A DNA stretch of 64,000 nucleotides from Desmodus rotundus (lineage: Eukaryota; Chordata; Mammalia; Chiroptera; Phyllostomidae), in the NCBI RefSeq assembly GCF_022682495.2, contig NW_026527522.1:310001-374000 (forward strand), given 5' to 3'. Below the pieces are notes generated by a model. That model was not told the DNA's origin. It saw nothing but the letters and a program-made list of their open reading frames with translations, and made no database searches. Positions 20,340 through 33,112 of this stretch are shown one piece after another. Each line of letters begins with the position of its first letter. Within the stretch, counting starts at the first letter, position 1. The position numbers and the translations under genes are program-made.

Positions 20340-21950
20340 GAGGTCACAGCAGTTTCACAGGGTCCCTGCGCACCTGTCCATGGAAACAGAAGCCCTCCCT
20401 GCCACTCAGAGGACCGCGCTATTTCCCCTAGGCCACACTGCCCAGCAGCACTCTCAGCCCCGCACAGACAGTGTGCTAAGGACAGACTTGGATACCGGGG
20501 GCCTGGGCGGGGGATTTTCCATGGAACTCTCTAAGGGCCCGGTGCCCTGTGTCGCCCGGGAGTGCCCATGCCCTTCCTTGACCCCGCAGGACACTTGCAT
20601 CCAGCAATAAGCAGCCGTCTGCCTCCACGGGGCTCAAACACCTGGGCCCGGTGTGCGGGCACCTGGCGTACGTGGAGGCAAAACCCTGACCCCTCTGGCC
20701 CGAACCCACCACTGCGAAGATCCCCCTTTTCTTCCATCCGTAAAGGGGCCCTCCCTGGGGAGTGGAGGAACATGGGGAGGCCCCCAGGAGATGGCTTTTC
20801 TCCGAGCCGCGGCTGGCTCCTTTCGGGCCTATACGTGGGCTGCGCATGCGCACTCAGGCTCCCAAGCACACGCCTCCCTCGGCTCACCTGACCCACCCTT
20901 TAGAGGTCACAGCAGTTCCACAGGGTCCCTGGGCACCTGTCCGTGGACACAGGAGCCCTCCCTGCCACCTAAAGGACCACGCGATTTCCGCTGGGGAACA
21001 CTCCCCAGAAGCACTCCCAGCCTCACACAGACACTGTGCGCAGGATAGACTTGTGGACCAGGGGCCTGGGCAGGGAATTTTCCAGGGAACTCTCTAAAGG
21101 CCAGGTGCCCTCTGTCGCCCTGGGAGTGCCCACGCCATCCCTTAACCCTGCAGGACACTATCATCCAGCAATAAGCAGCCCTCTGCCTCCACGGGGCTCA
21201 AACACCTGGGCCCGTTGTGCGAGCACCTGGCGTTCGTGCAGGCAAACCCGCAGACCCCTCTGGCCCGAACCCACCACTGCGAAGATCCCACTTTTCTTCC
21301 ATCCGTAAAGGGGTCCTCCTTGAGGAGTGGAGGAACATGGGGAGGCCCCCAGGAGATGGCTTTTCTCCAAGCCGCGGCTGGCTCCTTTCGGGCCTATACG
21401 TGGGCCGCGCGTGCGCACTCAGGCTCCCCACAACAGGCCTCCCTCGGGTCACGGGACCCACCCTTGAGGTGTCTCCTGACCCAGCCTGGAGGGGTCATGT
21501 GACCCACACCTGGGGGGTCTCGTGACGCACCCCTGAGGGGTCACGTGACCCACCCCTGGGGGGTCTCGTGACCCACCACTGAGGGGTCACGTGACCCACC
21601 CTTGAGGGGTAACGTGACCCACACCTGGGGGTTCTCGTGACGCACCTCTGAGGTGTCACGTGACCCACCACTGGGGGGTCTCGTGACCCACCCCCGAGGG
21701 GTCACGTGACCCACACCTGCGGGGTCTCGTGACCCACACCTGCGGGGTCACGTGACCCACCCCTGGGGGTTCACGTGACGCACCCCTGAGGGGTCACGTG
21801 ACCCACCCCTGAGGGGTCTCGTGACCCACCCCTGAGGGGTCACGTGACCCACCCTTGAGGGGTTTCGTGACCCACCCTTGCGGGGTCTCGTGACCCACCC
21901 TTGGGAGGTCACCTGTCCCACCCTGGAGGGGTCAGGTGACCCGCCCTTGA
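20340..21950 (+). repeat. U13: class b unit with GCAAAACCC tag
   Basis: B is 20340-20902, A is 20903-21465 and V is 21466-21950 (485 bp, 21 monomers). Two tags, GCAAAACCC in B near 20688 and GGGCAGGGA in A near 21068, recur together only in U22 and U32, identifying these three as close relatives 12.8 and 15.6 kb apart. Confidence 0.95.
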
Positions 21951-23492
21951 GAGGTCACAGCAGTTTCACAGGGTCCCTGCGCACCTGTCCATGGAAACAG
22001 AAGCCCTCCCTGCCACTCAGAGGACCGCGCTATTTCCCCTAGGCCACACTGCCCAGCAGCACTCTCGGCCCCGCACAGACAGTGTGCTAAGGACAGACTT
22101 GGATACCGGGGGCCTGGGCGGGGGATTTTCCATGGAACTCTCTAAGGGCCCGGTGCCCTGTGTCGCCCCGGAGTGCCCATGCCCTTCCTTGACCCCGCAG
22201 GACCCTTGCATCCAGCAATAAGCAGCCGTCTGCCTCCACGGGTCTCAAACACCTGGGCCCGGTGTGCGGGCACCTGGCGTACGTGGAGGCAAACCCCTGA
22301 CCCCTCTGGCCCGAACCCACCACTGCGAAGATCCCCCTTTTCTTCCATCCGTAAAGGGGCCCTCCCTGGGGAGTGGAGGAACATGGGGAGGCCCCCAGGA
22401 GATGGCTTTTCTCCGATCCGCGGCTGGCTCCTTTCGGGCCTATACGTGGGCTGCGCATGCGCACTCAGGCTCCCAAGCACACGCCTCCCTCGGCTCACCT
22501 GACCCACCCTTTAGAGGTCACAGCAGTTCCACAGGGTCCCTGGGCACCTGTCCGTGGACACAGGAGCCCTCCCTGCCACCTAAAGGACCACGCGATTTCC
22601 GCTGGGGAACACTCCCCAGAAGCACTCCCAGCCTCACACAGACACTGTGCGCAGGATAGACTTGTGGACCAGGGGCCTGGGCGGGGAATTTTCCAGGGAA
22701 CTCTCTAAAGGCCAGGTGCCCTCTGTCGCCCTGGGAGTGCCCACGCCATCCCTTAACCCTGCAGGACACTATCATCCAGCAATAAGCAGCCCTCTGCCTC
22801 CACGGGGCTCAAACACCTGGGCCCGTTGTGCGAGCACCTGGCGTTCGTGCAGGCAAACCCGCAGACCCCTCTGGCCCGAACCCACCACTGCGAAGATCCC
22901 ACTTTTCTTCCATCCGTAAAGGGGTCCTCCTTGAGGAGTGGAGGAACATGGGGAGGCCCCCAGGAGATGGCTTTTCTCCGAGCCGCGGCTGGCTCCTTTC
23001 GGGCCTATACGTGGGCCCCGCGTGCGCACTCAGGCTCCCCACAATAGGCCTCCCTCGGGTCACGGGACCCACCCTTGAGGTGTCTCCTGACCCACCCTTG
23101 AGGGGTCACGTGACCCACACCTGGGGGGTCTCGTGACACACCCCTGAGGGGTCACATGACCCACCCCTGAGGGGTCACGTGACCCACCCTTGAGGGGTCA
23201 CGTGACCCACACCTGGGGGGTCTCGTGACGCACCCCTGAGGTGTCACGTGACGCACCCCTGAGGTGTCACGTGACGCACCCCTGAGGGGTCACGTGACCC
23301 ACCCCTGAGGGGTCTCGTGACCCACCCCTGAGGGGTCTCGTGACCCACCCCTGAGGGGTCACGTGACCCACCCTTGAGGGGTTTCGTGACCCACCCTTGC
23401 GGGGTCTCGTGACCCACCCTTGCGGGGTCTCGTGACCCACCCTTGGGAGGTCACCTGTCCCACCCTGGAGGGGTCAGGTGACCCGCCCTTGA
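21951..23492 (+). repeat. U14: class c unit, 18 monomers
   Basis: B is 21951-22513, A is 22514-23076 and V is 23077-23492 (416 bp). B has a private change, CGATCCGCGG near 22417, that breaks the AGCCGCGGCT palindrome present in other cores. V repeats the monomer CCCTTGCGGGGTCTCGTGA at 23395-23440, which gives one extra 23-bp copy over U3. Confidence 0.95.
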
Positions 23493-24942
23493 GAGGTCAC
23501 AGCAGTTTCACAGGGTCCCTGCGCACCTGTCCATGGAAACAGAAGCCCTCCCTGCCACTCAGAGGACCGCGCTATTTCCCCTAGGCCACACTGCCCAGCA
23601 GCACTCTCGGCCCCGCACAGACAGTGTGCTAAGGACAGACTTGGATACCGGGGGCCTGGGCGGGGGATTTTCCATGGAACTCTCTAAGGGCCCGGTGCCC
23701 TGTGTCGCCCCGGAGTGCCCATGCCCTTCCTTGACCCCGCAGGACCCTTGCATCCAGCAATAAGCAGCCGTCTGCCTCCACGGGTCTCAAACACCTGGGC
23801 CCGGTGTGCGGGCACCTGGCGTACGTGGAGGCAAACCCCTGACCCCTCTGGCCCGAACCCACCACTGCGAAGATCCCCCTTTTCTTCCATCCGTAAAGGG
23901 GCCCTCCCTGGGGAGTGGAGGAACATGGGGAGGCCCCCAGGAGATGGCTTTTCTCCGAGCCGCGGCTGGCTCCTTTCGGGCCTATACGTGGGCTGCGCAT
24001 GCGCACTCAGGCTCCCAAGCACACGCCTCCCTCGGCTCACCTGACCCACCCTTTAGAGGTCACAGCAGTTCCACAGGGTCCCTGGGCACCTGTCCGTGGA
24101 CACAGGAGCCCTCCCTGCCACCTAAAGGACCACGCGATTTCCGCTGGGGAACACTCCCCAGAAGCACTCCCAGCCTCACACAGACACTGTGCGCAGGATA
24201 GACTTGTGGACCAGGGGCCTGGGCGGGGAATTTTCCAGGGAACTCTCTAAAGGCCAGGTGCCCTCTGTCGCCCTGGGAGTGCCCACGCCATCCCTTAACC
24301 CTGCAGGACACTATCATCCAGCAATAAGCAGCCCTCTGCCTCCACGGGGCTCAAACACCTGGGCCCGTTGTGCGAGCACCTGGCGTTCGTGCAGGCAAAC
24401 CCGCAGACCCCTCTGGCCCGAACCCACCACTGCGAAGATCCCACTTTTCTTCCATCCGTAAAGGGGTCCTCCTTGAGGAGTGGAGGAACATGGGGAGGCC
24501 TCCAGGAGATGCCTTTTCTCCGAGCCGCGGCTGGCTCCTTTCGGGCCTATACGTGGGCCGCGCGTGCGCACTCAGGCTCCCCACAACAGGCCTCCCTTGG
24601 GTCACGGGACCCACCCTTGAGGTGTCTCCTGACCCAGCCTGGAGGGGTCATGTGACCCACACCTGGGGGGTCTCGTGACGCACCCTTGAGGGGTCACGTG
24701 ACCCACACCTGGGGGGTCTCGTGACGCACCCCTGAGGTGTCACGTGACCCACCCCTGGGGGGTCTCGTGACGCACCCCTGAGGGGTCACGTGACCCACCC
24801 CTGAGGGGTCTCGTGACCCACCCCTGAGGGGTCACGTGACCCACCCTTGAGGGGTTTCGTGACCCACCCTTGCGGGGTCTCGTGACCCACCCTTGGGAGG
24901 TCACCTGTCCCACCCTGGAGGGGTCAGGTGACCCGCCCTTGA
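23493..24942 (+). repeat. U15: class a unit, first half of a duplication
   Basis: B is 23493-24055, A is 24056-24618 and V is 24619-24942 (14 monomers). A has GAGATGCCTTTTC near 24508 instead of GAGATGGCTTTTC, which breaks the CTCF-like core. The same change appears only in U18, 4,085 bp downstream. Confidence 0.95.
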
Positions 24943-26554
24943 GAGGTCACAGCAGTTTCACAGGGTCCCTGCGCACCTGTCCATGGAAACAGAAGCCCTC
25001 CCTGCCACTCAGAGGACCGCGCTATTTCCCCTAGGCCACACTGCCCAGCAGCACTCTCAGCCCCGCACAGACAGTGTGCTAAGGACAGACTTGGATACCG
25101 GGGGCCTGGGCGGGGGATTTTCCATGGAACTCTCTAAGGGCCCGGTGCCCTGTGTCGCCCGGGAGTGCCCATGCCCTTCCTTGACCCCGCAGGACACTTG
25201 CATCCAGCAATAAGCAGCCGTCTGCCTCCACGGGGCTCAAACACCTGGGCCCGGTGTGCGGGCACCTGGCGTACGTGGAGGCAAACCCCTGACCCCTCTG
25301 GCCCGAACCCACCACTGCGAAGATCCCCCTTTTCTTCCATCCGTAAAGGGGCCCTCCCTGGGGAGTGGAGGAACATGGGGAGGCCCCCAGGAGATGGCTT
25401 TTCTCCGAGCCGCGGCTGGCTCCTTTCGGGCCTATACGTGGGCTGCGCATGCGCACTCAGGCTCCCAAGCACACGCCTCCCTCGGCTCACCTGACCCACC
25501 CTTTAGAGGTCACAGCAGTTCCACAGGGTCCCTGGGCACCTGTCCGTGGACACAGGAGCCCTCCCTGCCACCTAAAGGACCACGCGATTTCCGCTGGGGA
25601 ACACTCCCCAGAAGCACTCCCAGCCTCACACAGACACTGTGCGCAGGATAGACTTGTGGACCAGGGGCCTGGGCGGGGAATTTTCCAGGGAACTCTCTAA
25701 AGGCCAGGTGCCCTCTGTCGCCCTGGGAGTGCCCACGCCATCCCTTAACCCTGCAGGACACTATCATCCAGCAATAAGCAGCCCTCTGCCTCCACGGGGC
25801 TCAAACACCTGGGCCCGTTGTGCGAGCACCTGGCGTTCGTGCAGGCAAACCCGCAGACCCCTCTGGCCCGAACCCACCACTGCGAAGATCCCACTTTTCT
25901 TCCATCCGTAAAGGGGTCCTCCTTGAGGAGTGGAGGAACATGGGGAGGCCCCCAGGAGATGGCTTTTCTCCAAGCCGCGGCTGGCTCCTTTCGGGCCTAT
26001 ACGTGGGCCGCGCGTGCGCACTCAGGCTCCCCACAACAGGCCTCCCTCGGGTCACGGGACCCACCCTTGAGGTGTCTCCTGACCCAGCCTGGAGGGGTCA
26101 TGTGACCCACACCTGGGGGGTCTCGTGACGCACCCCTGAGGGGTCACGTGACCCACCCCTGGGGGGTCTCGTGACCCACCACTGAGGGGTCACGTGACCC
26201 ACCCTTGAGGGGTCACGTGACCCACACCTGGGGGTTCTCGTGACGCACCTCTGAGGTGTCACGTGACCCACCACTGGGGGGTCTCGTGACCCACCCCCGA
26301 GGGGTCACGTGACCCACACCTGCGGGGTCACGTGACCCACACCTGCGGGGTCACGTGACCCCCCCCCTGGGGGTTCACGTGACGCACCCCTGAGGGGTCA
26401 CGTGACCCACCCCTGAGGGGTCTCGTGACCCACCCCTGAGGGGTCACGTGACCCACCCTTGAGGGGTTTCGTGACCCACCCTTGCGGGGTCTCGTGACCC
26501 ACCCTTGGGAGGTCACCTGTCCCACCCTGGAGGGGTCAGGTGACCCGCCCTTGA
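24943..26554 (+). repeat. U16: class b unit
   Basis: B is 24943-25505, A is 25506-26068 and V is 26069-26554 (486 bp, with a C9 run at 26359-26367). It is repeated as U19 at an offset of 4,085 bp. Confidence 0.95.
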
Positions 26555-27115
26555 GAGGTCACAGCAGTTTCACAGGGTCCCTGCGCACCTGTCCATGGAA
26601 ACAGAAGCCCTCCCTGCCACTCAGAGGACCGCGCTATTTCCCCTAGGCCACACTGCCCAGCAGCACTCTCAGCCCCGCACAGACAGTGTGCTAAGGACAG
26701 ACTTGGATACCGGGGGCCTGGGCGGGGGATTTTCCATGGAACTCTCTAAGGGCCCGGTGCCCTGTGTCGCCCGGGAGTGCCCATGCCCTTCCTTGACCCC
26801 GCAGGACACTTGCATCCAGCAATAAGCAGCCGTCTGCCTCCACGGGGCTCAAACACCTGGGCCCGGTGTGCGGGCACCTGGCGTACGTGGAGGCAAACCC
26901 CTGACCCCTCTGGCCCGAACCCACCACTGCGAAGATCCCCCTTTTCTTCCATCCGTAAAGGGGCCCTCCCTGGGGAGTGGAGGAACATGGGGAGGCCCCC
27001 AGGAGATGGCTTTTCTCCGAGCCGCGGCTGGCTCCTTTCGGGCCTATACGTGGGCCGCGCGTGCGCACTCAGGCTCCCCACAACAGGCCTCCCTCGGGTC
27101 ACGGGACCCACCCTT
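26555..27115 (+). repeat. B/A hybrid core module
   Basis: B markers run from the start through GCCCTCCCTGGGGAG near 26975. A markers begin at GGGCCGCGCG near 27054. The switch lies in the roughly 80 bp identical between A and B. The module is 561 bp because B lacks two bases that A has in this half. It is the deletion product of unequal exchange between neighbouring B and A. Confidence 0.9.
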
Positions 27116-27577
27116 GAGGTGTCTCCTGACCCAGCCTGGAGGGGTCATGTGACCCACACCTGGGGGGTCTCGTGACGCACCCCTGAGGGGTCACGTGACC
27201 CACCCCTGGGGGGTCTCGTGACCCACCACTGAGGGGTCACGTGACCCACCCTTGAGGGGTCACGTGACCCACACCTGGGGGTTCTCGTGACGCACCTCTG
27301 AGGTGTCACGTGACCCACCACTGGGGGGTCTCGTGACCCACCCCCGAGGGGTCACGTGACCCACACCTGCGGGGTCACGTGACCCACACCTGCGGGGTCA
27401 CGTGACCCACTCCTGGGGGTTCACGTGACGCACCCCTGAGGGGTCACGTGACCCACCCCTGAGGGGTCTCGTGACCCACCCCTGAGGGGTCACGTGACCC
27501 ACCCTTGAGGGGTTTCGTGACCCACCCTTGGGAGGTCACCTGTCCCACCCTGGAGGGGTCAGGTGACCCGCCCTTGA
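26555..27577 (+). repeat. U17: short unit with B/A hybrid
   Basis: A hybrid module (26555-27115) is followed by V 27116-27577 (462 bp, 20 monomers). One whole module is missing. V has the private GACCCACTCCTGG tag near 27407 and lacks the TTGCGGGGTCTCGTG monomer before the 3' end. Confidence 0.95.
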
Positions 27578-29027
27578 GAGGTCACAGCAGTTTCACAGGG
27601 TCCCTGCGCACCTGTCCATGGAAACAGAAGCCCTCCCTGCCACTCAGAGGACCGCGCTATTTCCCCTAGGCCACACTGCCCAGCAGCACTCTCAGCCCCG
27701 CACAGACAGTGTGCTAAGGACAGACTTGGATACCGGGGGCCTGGGCGGGGGATTTTCCATGGAACTCTCTAAGGGCCCGGTGCCCTGTGTCGCCCCGGAG
27801 TGCCCATGCCCTTCCTTGACCCCGCAGGACCCTTGCATCCAGCAATAAGCAGCCGTCTGCCTCCACGGGTCTCAAACACCTGGGCCCGGTGTGCGGGCAC
27901 CTGGCGTACGTGGAGGCAAACCCCTGACCCCTCTGGCCCGAACCCACCACTGCGAAGATCCCCCTTTTCTTCCATCCGTAAAGGGGCCCTCCCTGGGGAG
28001 TGGAGGAACATGGGGAGGCCCCCAGGAGATGGCTTTTCTCCGAGCCGCGGCTGGCTCCTTTCGGGCCTATACGTGGGCTGCGCATGCGCACTCAGGCTCC
28101 CAAGCACACGCCTCCCTCGGCTCACCTGACCCACCCTTTAGAGGTCACAGCAGTTCCACAGGGTCCCTGGGCACCTGTCCGTGGACACAGGAGCCCTCCC
28201 TGCCACCTAAAGGACCACGCGATTTCCGCTGGGGAACACTCCCCAGAAGCACTCCCAGCCTCACACAGACACTGTGCGCAGGATAGACTTGTGGACCAGG
28301 GGCCTGGGCGGGGAATTTTCCAGGGAACTCTCTAAAGGCCAGGTGCCCTCTGTCGCCCTGGGAGTGCCCACGCCATCCCTTAACCCTGCAGGACACTATC
28401 ATCCAGCAATAAGCAGCCCTCTGCCTCCACGGGGCTCAAACACCTGGGCCCGTTGTGCGAGCACCTGGCGTTCGTGCAGGCAAACCCGCAGACCCCTCTG
28501 GCCCGAACCCACCACTGCGAAGATCCCACTTTTCTTCCATCCGTAAAGGGGTCCTCCTTGAGGAGTGGAGGAACATGGGGAGGCCTCCAGGAGATGCCTT
28601 TTCTCCGAGCCGCGGCTGGCTCCTTTCGGGCCTATACGTGGGCCGCGCGTGCGCACTCAGGCTCCCCACAACAGGCCTCCCTTGGGTCACGGGACCCACC
28701 CTTGAGGTGTCTCCTGACCCAGCCTGGAGGGGTCATGTGACCCACACCTGGGGGGTCTCGTGACGCACCCTTGAGGGGTCACGTGACCCACACCTGGGGG
28801 GTCTCATGACGCACCCCTGAGGTGTCACGTGACCCACCCCTGGGGGGTCTCGTGACGCACCCCTGAGGGGTCACGTGACCCACCCCTGAGGGGTCTCGTG
28901 ACCCACCCCTGAGGGGTCACGTGACCCACCCTTGAGGGGTTTCGTGACCCACCCTTGCGGGGTCTCGTGACCCACCCTTGGGAGGTCACCTGTCCCACCC
29001 TGGAGGGGTCAGGTGACCCGCCCTTGA
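27578..29027 (+). repeat. U18: class a unit, second half of a duplication
   Basis: B is 27578-28140, A is 28141-28703 and V is 28704-29027 (14 monomers). A matches U15 including GAGATGCCT. B is a different subtype (CTCTCAGCC rather than CTCTCGGCC), so the duplication boundary or a conversion tract lies within or next to B. Confidence 0.95.
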
Positions 29028-30639
29028 GAGGTCACAGCAGTTTCACAGGGTCCCTGCGCACCTGTCCATGGAAACAGAAGCCCTCCCTGCCACTCAGAGG
29101 ACCGCGCTATTTCCCCTAGGCCACACTGCCCAGCAGCACTCTCAGCCCCGCACAGACAGTGTGCTAAGGACAGACTTGGATACCGGGGGCCTGGGCGGGG
29201 GATTTTCCATGGAACTCTCTAAGGGCCCGGTGCCCTGTGTCGCCCGGGAGTGCCCATGCCCTTCCTTGACCCCGCAGGACACTTGCATCCAGCAATAAGC
29301 AGCCGTCTGCCTCCACGGGGCTCAAACACCTGGGCCCGGTGTGCGGGCACCTGGCGTACGTGGAGGCAAACCCCTGACCCCTCTGGCCCGAACCCACCAC
29401 TGCGAAGATCCCCCTTTTCTTCCATCCGTAAAGGGGCCCTCCCTGGGGAGTGGAGGAACATGGGGAGGCCCCCAGGAGATGGCTTTTCTCCGAGCCGCGG
29501 CTGGCTCCTTTCGGGCCTATACGTGGGCTGCGCATGCGCACTCAGGCTCCCAAGCACACGCCTCCCTCGGCTCACCTGACCCACCCTTTAGAGGTCACAG
29601 CAGTTCCACAGGGTCCCTGGGCACCTGTCCGTGGACACAGGAGCCCTCCCTGCCACCTAAAGGACCACGCGATTTCCGCTGGGGAACACTCCCCAGAAGC
29701 ACTCCCAGCCTCACACAGACACTGTGCGCAGGATAGACTTGTGGACCAGGGGCCTGGGCGGGGAATTTTCCAGGGAACTCTCTAAAGGCCAGGTGCCCTC
29801 TGTCGCCCTGGGAGTGCCCACGCCATCCCTTAACCCTGCAGGACACTATCATCCAGCAATAAGCAGCCCTCTGCCTCCACGGGGCTCAAACACCTGGGCC
29901 CGTTGTGCGAGCACCTGGCGTTCGTGCAGGCAAACCCGCAGACCCCTCTGGCCCGAACCCACCACTGCGAAGATCCCACTTTTCTTCCATCCGTAAAGGG
30001 GTCCTCCTTGAGGAGTGGAGGAACATGGGGAGGCCCCCAGGAGATGGCTTTTCTCCAAGCCGCGGCTGGCTCCTTTCGGGCCTATACGTGGGCCGCGCGT
30101 GCGCACTCAGGCTCCCCACAACAGGCCTCCCTCGGGTCACGGGACCCACCCTTGAGGTGTCTCCTGACCCAGCCTGGAGGGGTCATGTGACCCACACCTG
30201 GGGGGTCTCGTGACGCACCCCTGAGGGGTCACGTGACCCACCCCTGGGGGGTCTCGTGACCCACCACTGAGGGGTCACGTGACCCACCCTTGAGGGGTCA
30301 CGTGACCCACACCTGGGGGTTCTCGTGACGCACCTCTGAGGTGTCACGTGACCCACCACTGGGGGGTCTCGTGACCCACCCCCGAGGGGTCACGTGACCC
30401 ACACCTGCGGGGTCACGTGACCCACACCTGCGGGGTCACGTGACCCCCCCCCTGGGGGTTCACGTGACGCACCCCTGAGGGGTCACGTGACCCACCCCTG
30501 AGGGGTCTCGTGACCCACCCCTGAGGGGTCACGTGACCCACCCTTGAGGGGTTTCGTGACCCACCCTTGCGGGGTCTCGTGACCCACCCTTGGGAGGTCA
30601 CCTGTCCCACCCTGGAGGGGTCAGGTGACCCGCCCTTGA
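29028..30639 (+). repeat. U19: class b unit
   Basis: B is 29028-29590, A is 29591-30153 and V is 30154-30639 (486 bp, with a C9 run at 30444-30452). It is the copy of U16 4,085 bp downstream. Confidence 0.95.
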
Positions 30640-31200
30640 GAGGTCACAGCAGTTTCACAGGGTCCCTGCGCACCTGTCCATGGAAACAGAAGCCCTCCCT
30701 GCCACTCAGAGGACCGCGCTATTTCCCCTAGGCCACACTGCCCAGCAGCACTCTCAGCCCCGCACAGACAGTGTGCTAAGGACAGACTTGGATACCGGGG
30801 GCCTGGGCGGGGGATTTTCCATGGAACTCTCTAAGGGCCCGGTGCCCTGTGTCGCCCGGGAGTGCCCATGCCCTTCCTTGACCCCGCAGGACACTTGCAT
30901 CCAGCAATAAGCAGCCGTCTGCCTCCACGGGGCTCAAACACCTGGGCCCGGTGTGCGGGCACCTGGCGTACGTGGAGGCAAACCCCTGACCCCTCTGGCC
31001 CGAACCCACCACTGCGAAGATCCCCCTTTTCTTCCATCCGTAAAGGGGCCCTCCCTGGGGAGTGGAGGAACATGGGGAGGCCCCCAGGAGATGGCTTTTC
31101 TCCGAGCCGCGGCTGGCTCCTTTCGGGCCTATACGTGGGCCGCGCGTGCGCACTCAGGCTCCCCACAACAGGCCTCCCTCGGGTCACGGGACCCACCCTT
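30640..31200 (+). repeat. B/A hybrid core module (copy)
   Basis: It has the same structure and markers as the hybrid 4,085 bp upstream, with the switch at about 31060-31138. It arose by duplication of the larger block. Confidence 0.9.
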
Positions 31201-31662
31201 GAGGTGTCTCCTGACCCAGCCTGGAGGGGTCATGTGACCCACACCTGGGGGGTCTCGTGACGCACCCCTGAGGGGTCACGTGACCCACCCCTGGGGGGTC
31301 TCGTGACCCACCACTGAGGGGTCACGTGACCCACCCTTGAGGGGTCACGTGACCCACACCTGGGGGTTCTCGTGACGCACCTCTGAGGTGTCACGTGACC
31401 CACCACTGGGGGGTCTCGTGACCCACCCCCGAGGGGTCACGTGACCCACACCTGCGGGGTCACGTGACCCACACCTGCGGGGTCACGTGACCCACTCCTG
31501 GGGGTTCACGTGACGCACCCCTGAGGGGTCACGTGACCCACCCCTGAGGGGTCTCGTGACCCACCCCTGAGGGGTCACGTGACCCACCCTTGAGGGGTTT
31601 CGTGACCCACCCTTGGGAGGTCACCTGTCCCACCCTGGAGGGGTCAGGTGACCCGCCCTTGA
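30640..31662 (+). repeat. U20: short unit with B/A hybrid
   Basis: The hybrid module is 30640-31200 and V is 31201-31662 (20 monomers). It has the same hybrid junction and the same GACCCACTCCTGG tag as U17, so it is a duplicated copy of that unit rather than an independent event. Confidence 0.95.
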
Positions 31663-33112
31663 GAGGTCACAGCAGTTTCACAGGGTCCCTGCGCACCTGT
31701 CCATGGAAACAGAAGCCCTCCCTGCCACTCAGAGGACCGCGCTATTTCCCCTAGGCCACACTGCCCAGCAGCACTCTCAGCCCCGCACAGACAGTGTGCT
31801 AAGGACAGACTTGGATACCGGGGGCCTGGGCGGGGGATTTTCCATGGAACTCTCTAAGGGCCCGGTGCCCTGTGTCGCCCCGGAGTGCCCATGCCCTTCC
31901 TTGACCCCGCAGGACCCTTGCATCCAGCAATAAGCAGCCGTCTGCCTCCACGGGTCTCAAACACCTGGGCCCGGTGTGCGGGCACCTGGCGTACGTGGAG
32001 GCAAACCCCTGACCCCTCTGGCCCGAACCCACCACTGCGAAGATCCCCCTTTTCTTCCATCCGTAAAGGGGCCCTCCCTGGGGAGTGGAGGAACATGGGG
32101 AGGCCCCCAGGAGATGGCTTTTCTCCGAGCCGCGGCTGGCTCCTTTCGGGCCTATACGTGGGCTGCGCATGCGCACTCAGGCTCCCAAGCACACGCCTCC
32201 CTCGGCTCACCTGACCCACCCTTTAGAGGTCACAGCAGTTCCACAGGGTCCCTGGGCACCTGTCCGTGGACACAGGAGCCCTCCCTGCCACCTAAAGGAC
32301 CACGCGATTTCCGCTGGGGAACACTCCCCAGAAGCACTCCCAGCCTCACACAGACACTGTGCGCAGGATAGACTTGTGGACCAGGGGCCTGGGCGGGGAA
32401 TTTTCCAGGGAACTCTCTAAAGGCCAGGTGCCCTCTGTCGCCCTGGGAGTGCCCACGCCATCCCTTAACCCTGCAGGACACTATCATCCAGCAATAAGCA
32501 GCCCTCTGCCTCCACGGGGCTCAAACACCTGGGCCCGTTGTGCGAGCACCTGGCGTTCGTGCAGGCAAACCCGCAGACCCCTCTGGCCCGAACCCACCAC
32601 TGCGAAGATCCCACTTTTCTTCCATCCGTAAAGGGGTCCTCCTTGAGGAGTGGAGGAACATGGGGAGGCCTCCAGGAGATGGCTTTTCTCCGAGCCGCGG
32701 CTGGCTCCTTTCGGGCCTATACGTGGGCCGCGCGTGCGCACTCAGGCTCCCCACAACAGGCCTCCCTTGGGTCACGGGACCCACCCTTGAGGTGTCTTCT
32801 GACCCAGCCTGGAGGGGTCATGTGACCCACACCTGGGGGGTCTCGTGACGCACCCTTGAGGAGTCACGTGACCCACACCTGGGGGGTCTCGTGACGCACC
32901 CCTGAGGTGTCACGTGACCCACCCCTGGGGGGTCTCGTGACGCACCCCTGAGGGGTCACGTGACCCACCCCTGGGGGGTCTCGTGACCCACCCCTGAGGG
33001 GTCACGTGACCCACCCTTGAGGGGTTTCGTGACCCACCCTTGCGGGGTCTCGTGACCCACCCTTGGGAGGTCACCTGTCCCACCCTGGAGGGGTCAGGTG
33101 ACCCGCCCTTGA
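31663..33112 (+). repeat. U21: class a unit
   Basis: B is 31663-32225, A is 32226-32788 and V is 32789-33112 (14 monomers). Private changes in V include GTGTCTTCTGACC near 32795 and GAGGAGTCACG near 32860. Confidence 0.95.
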
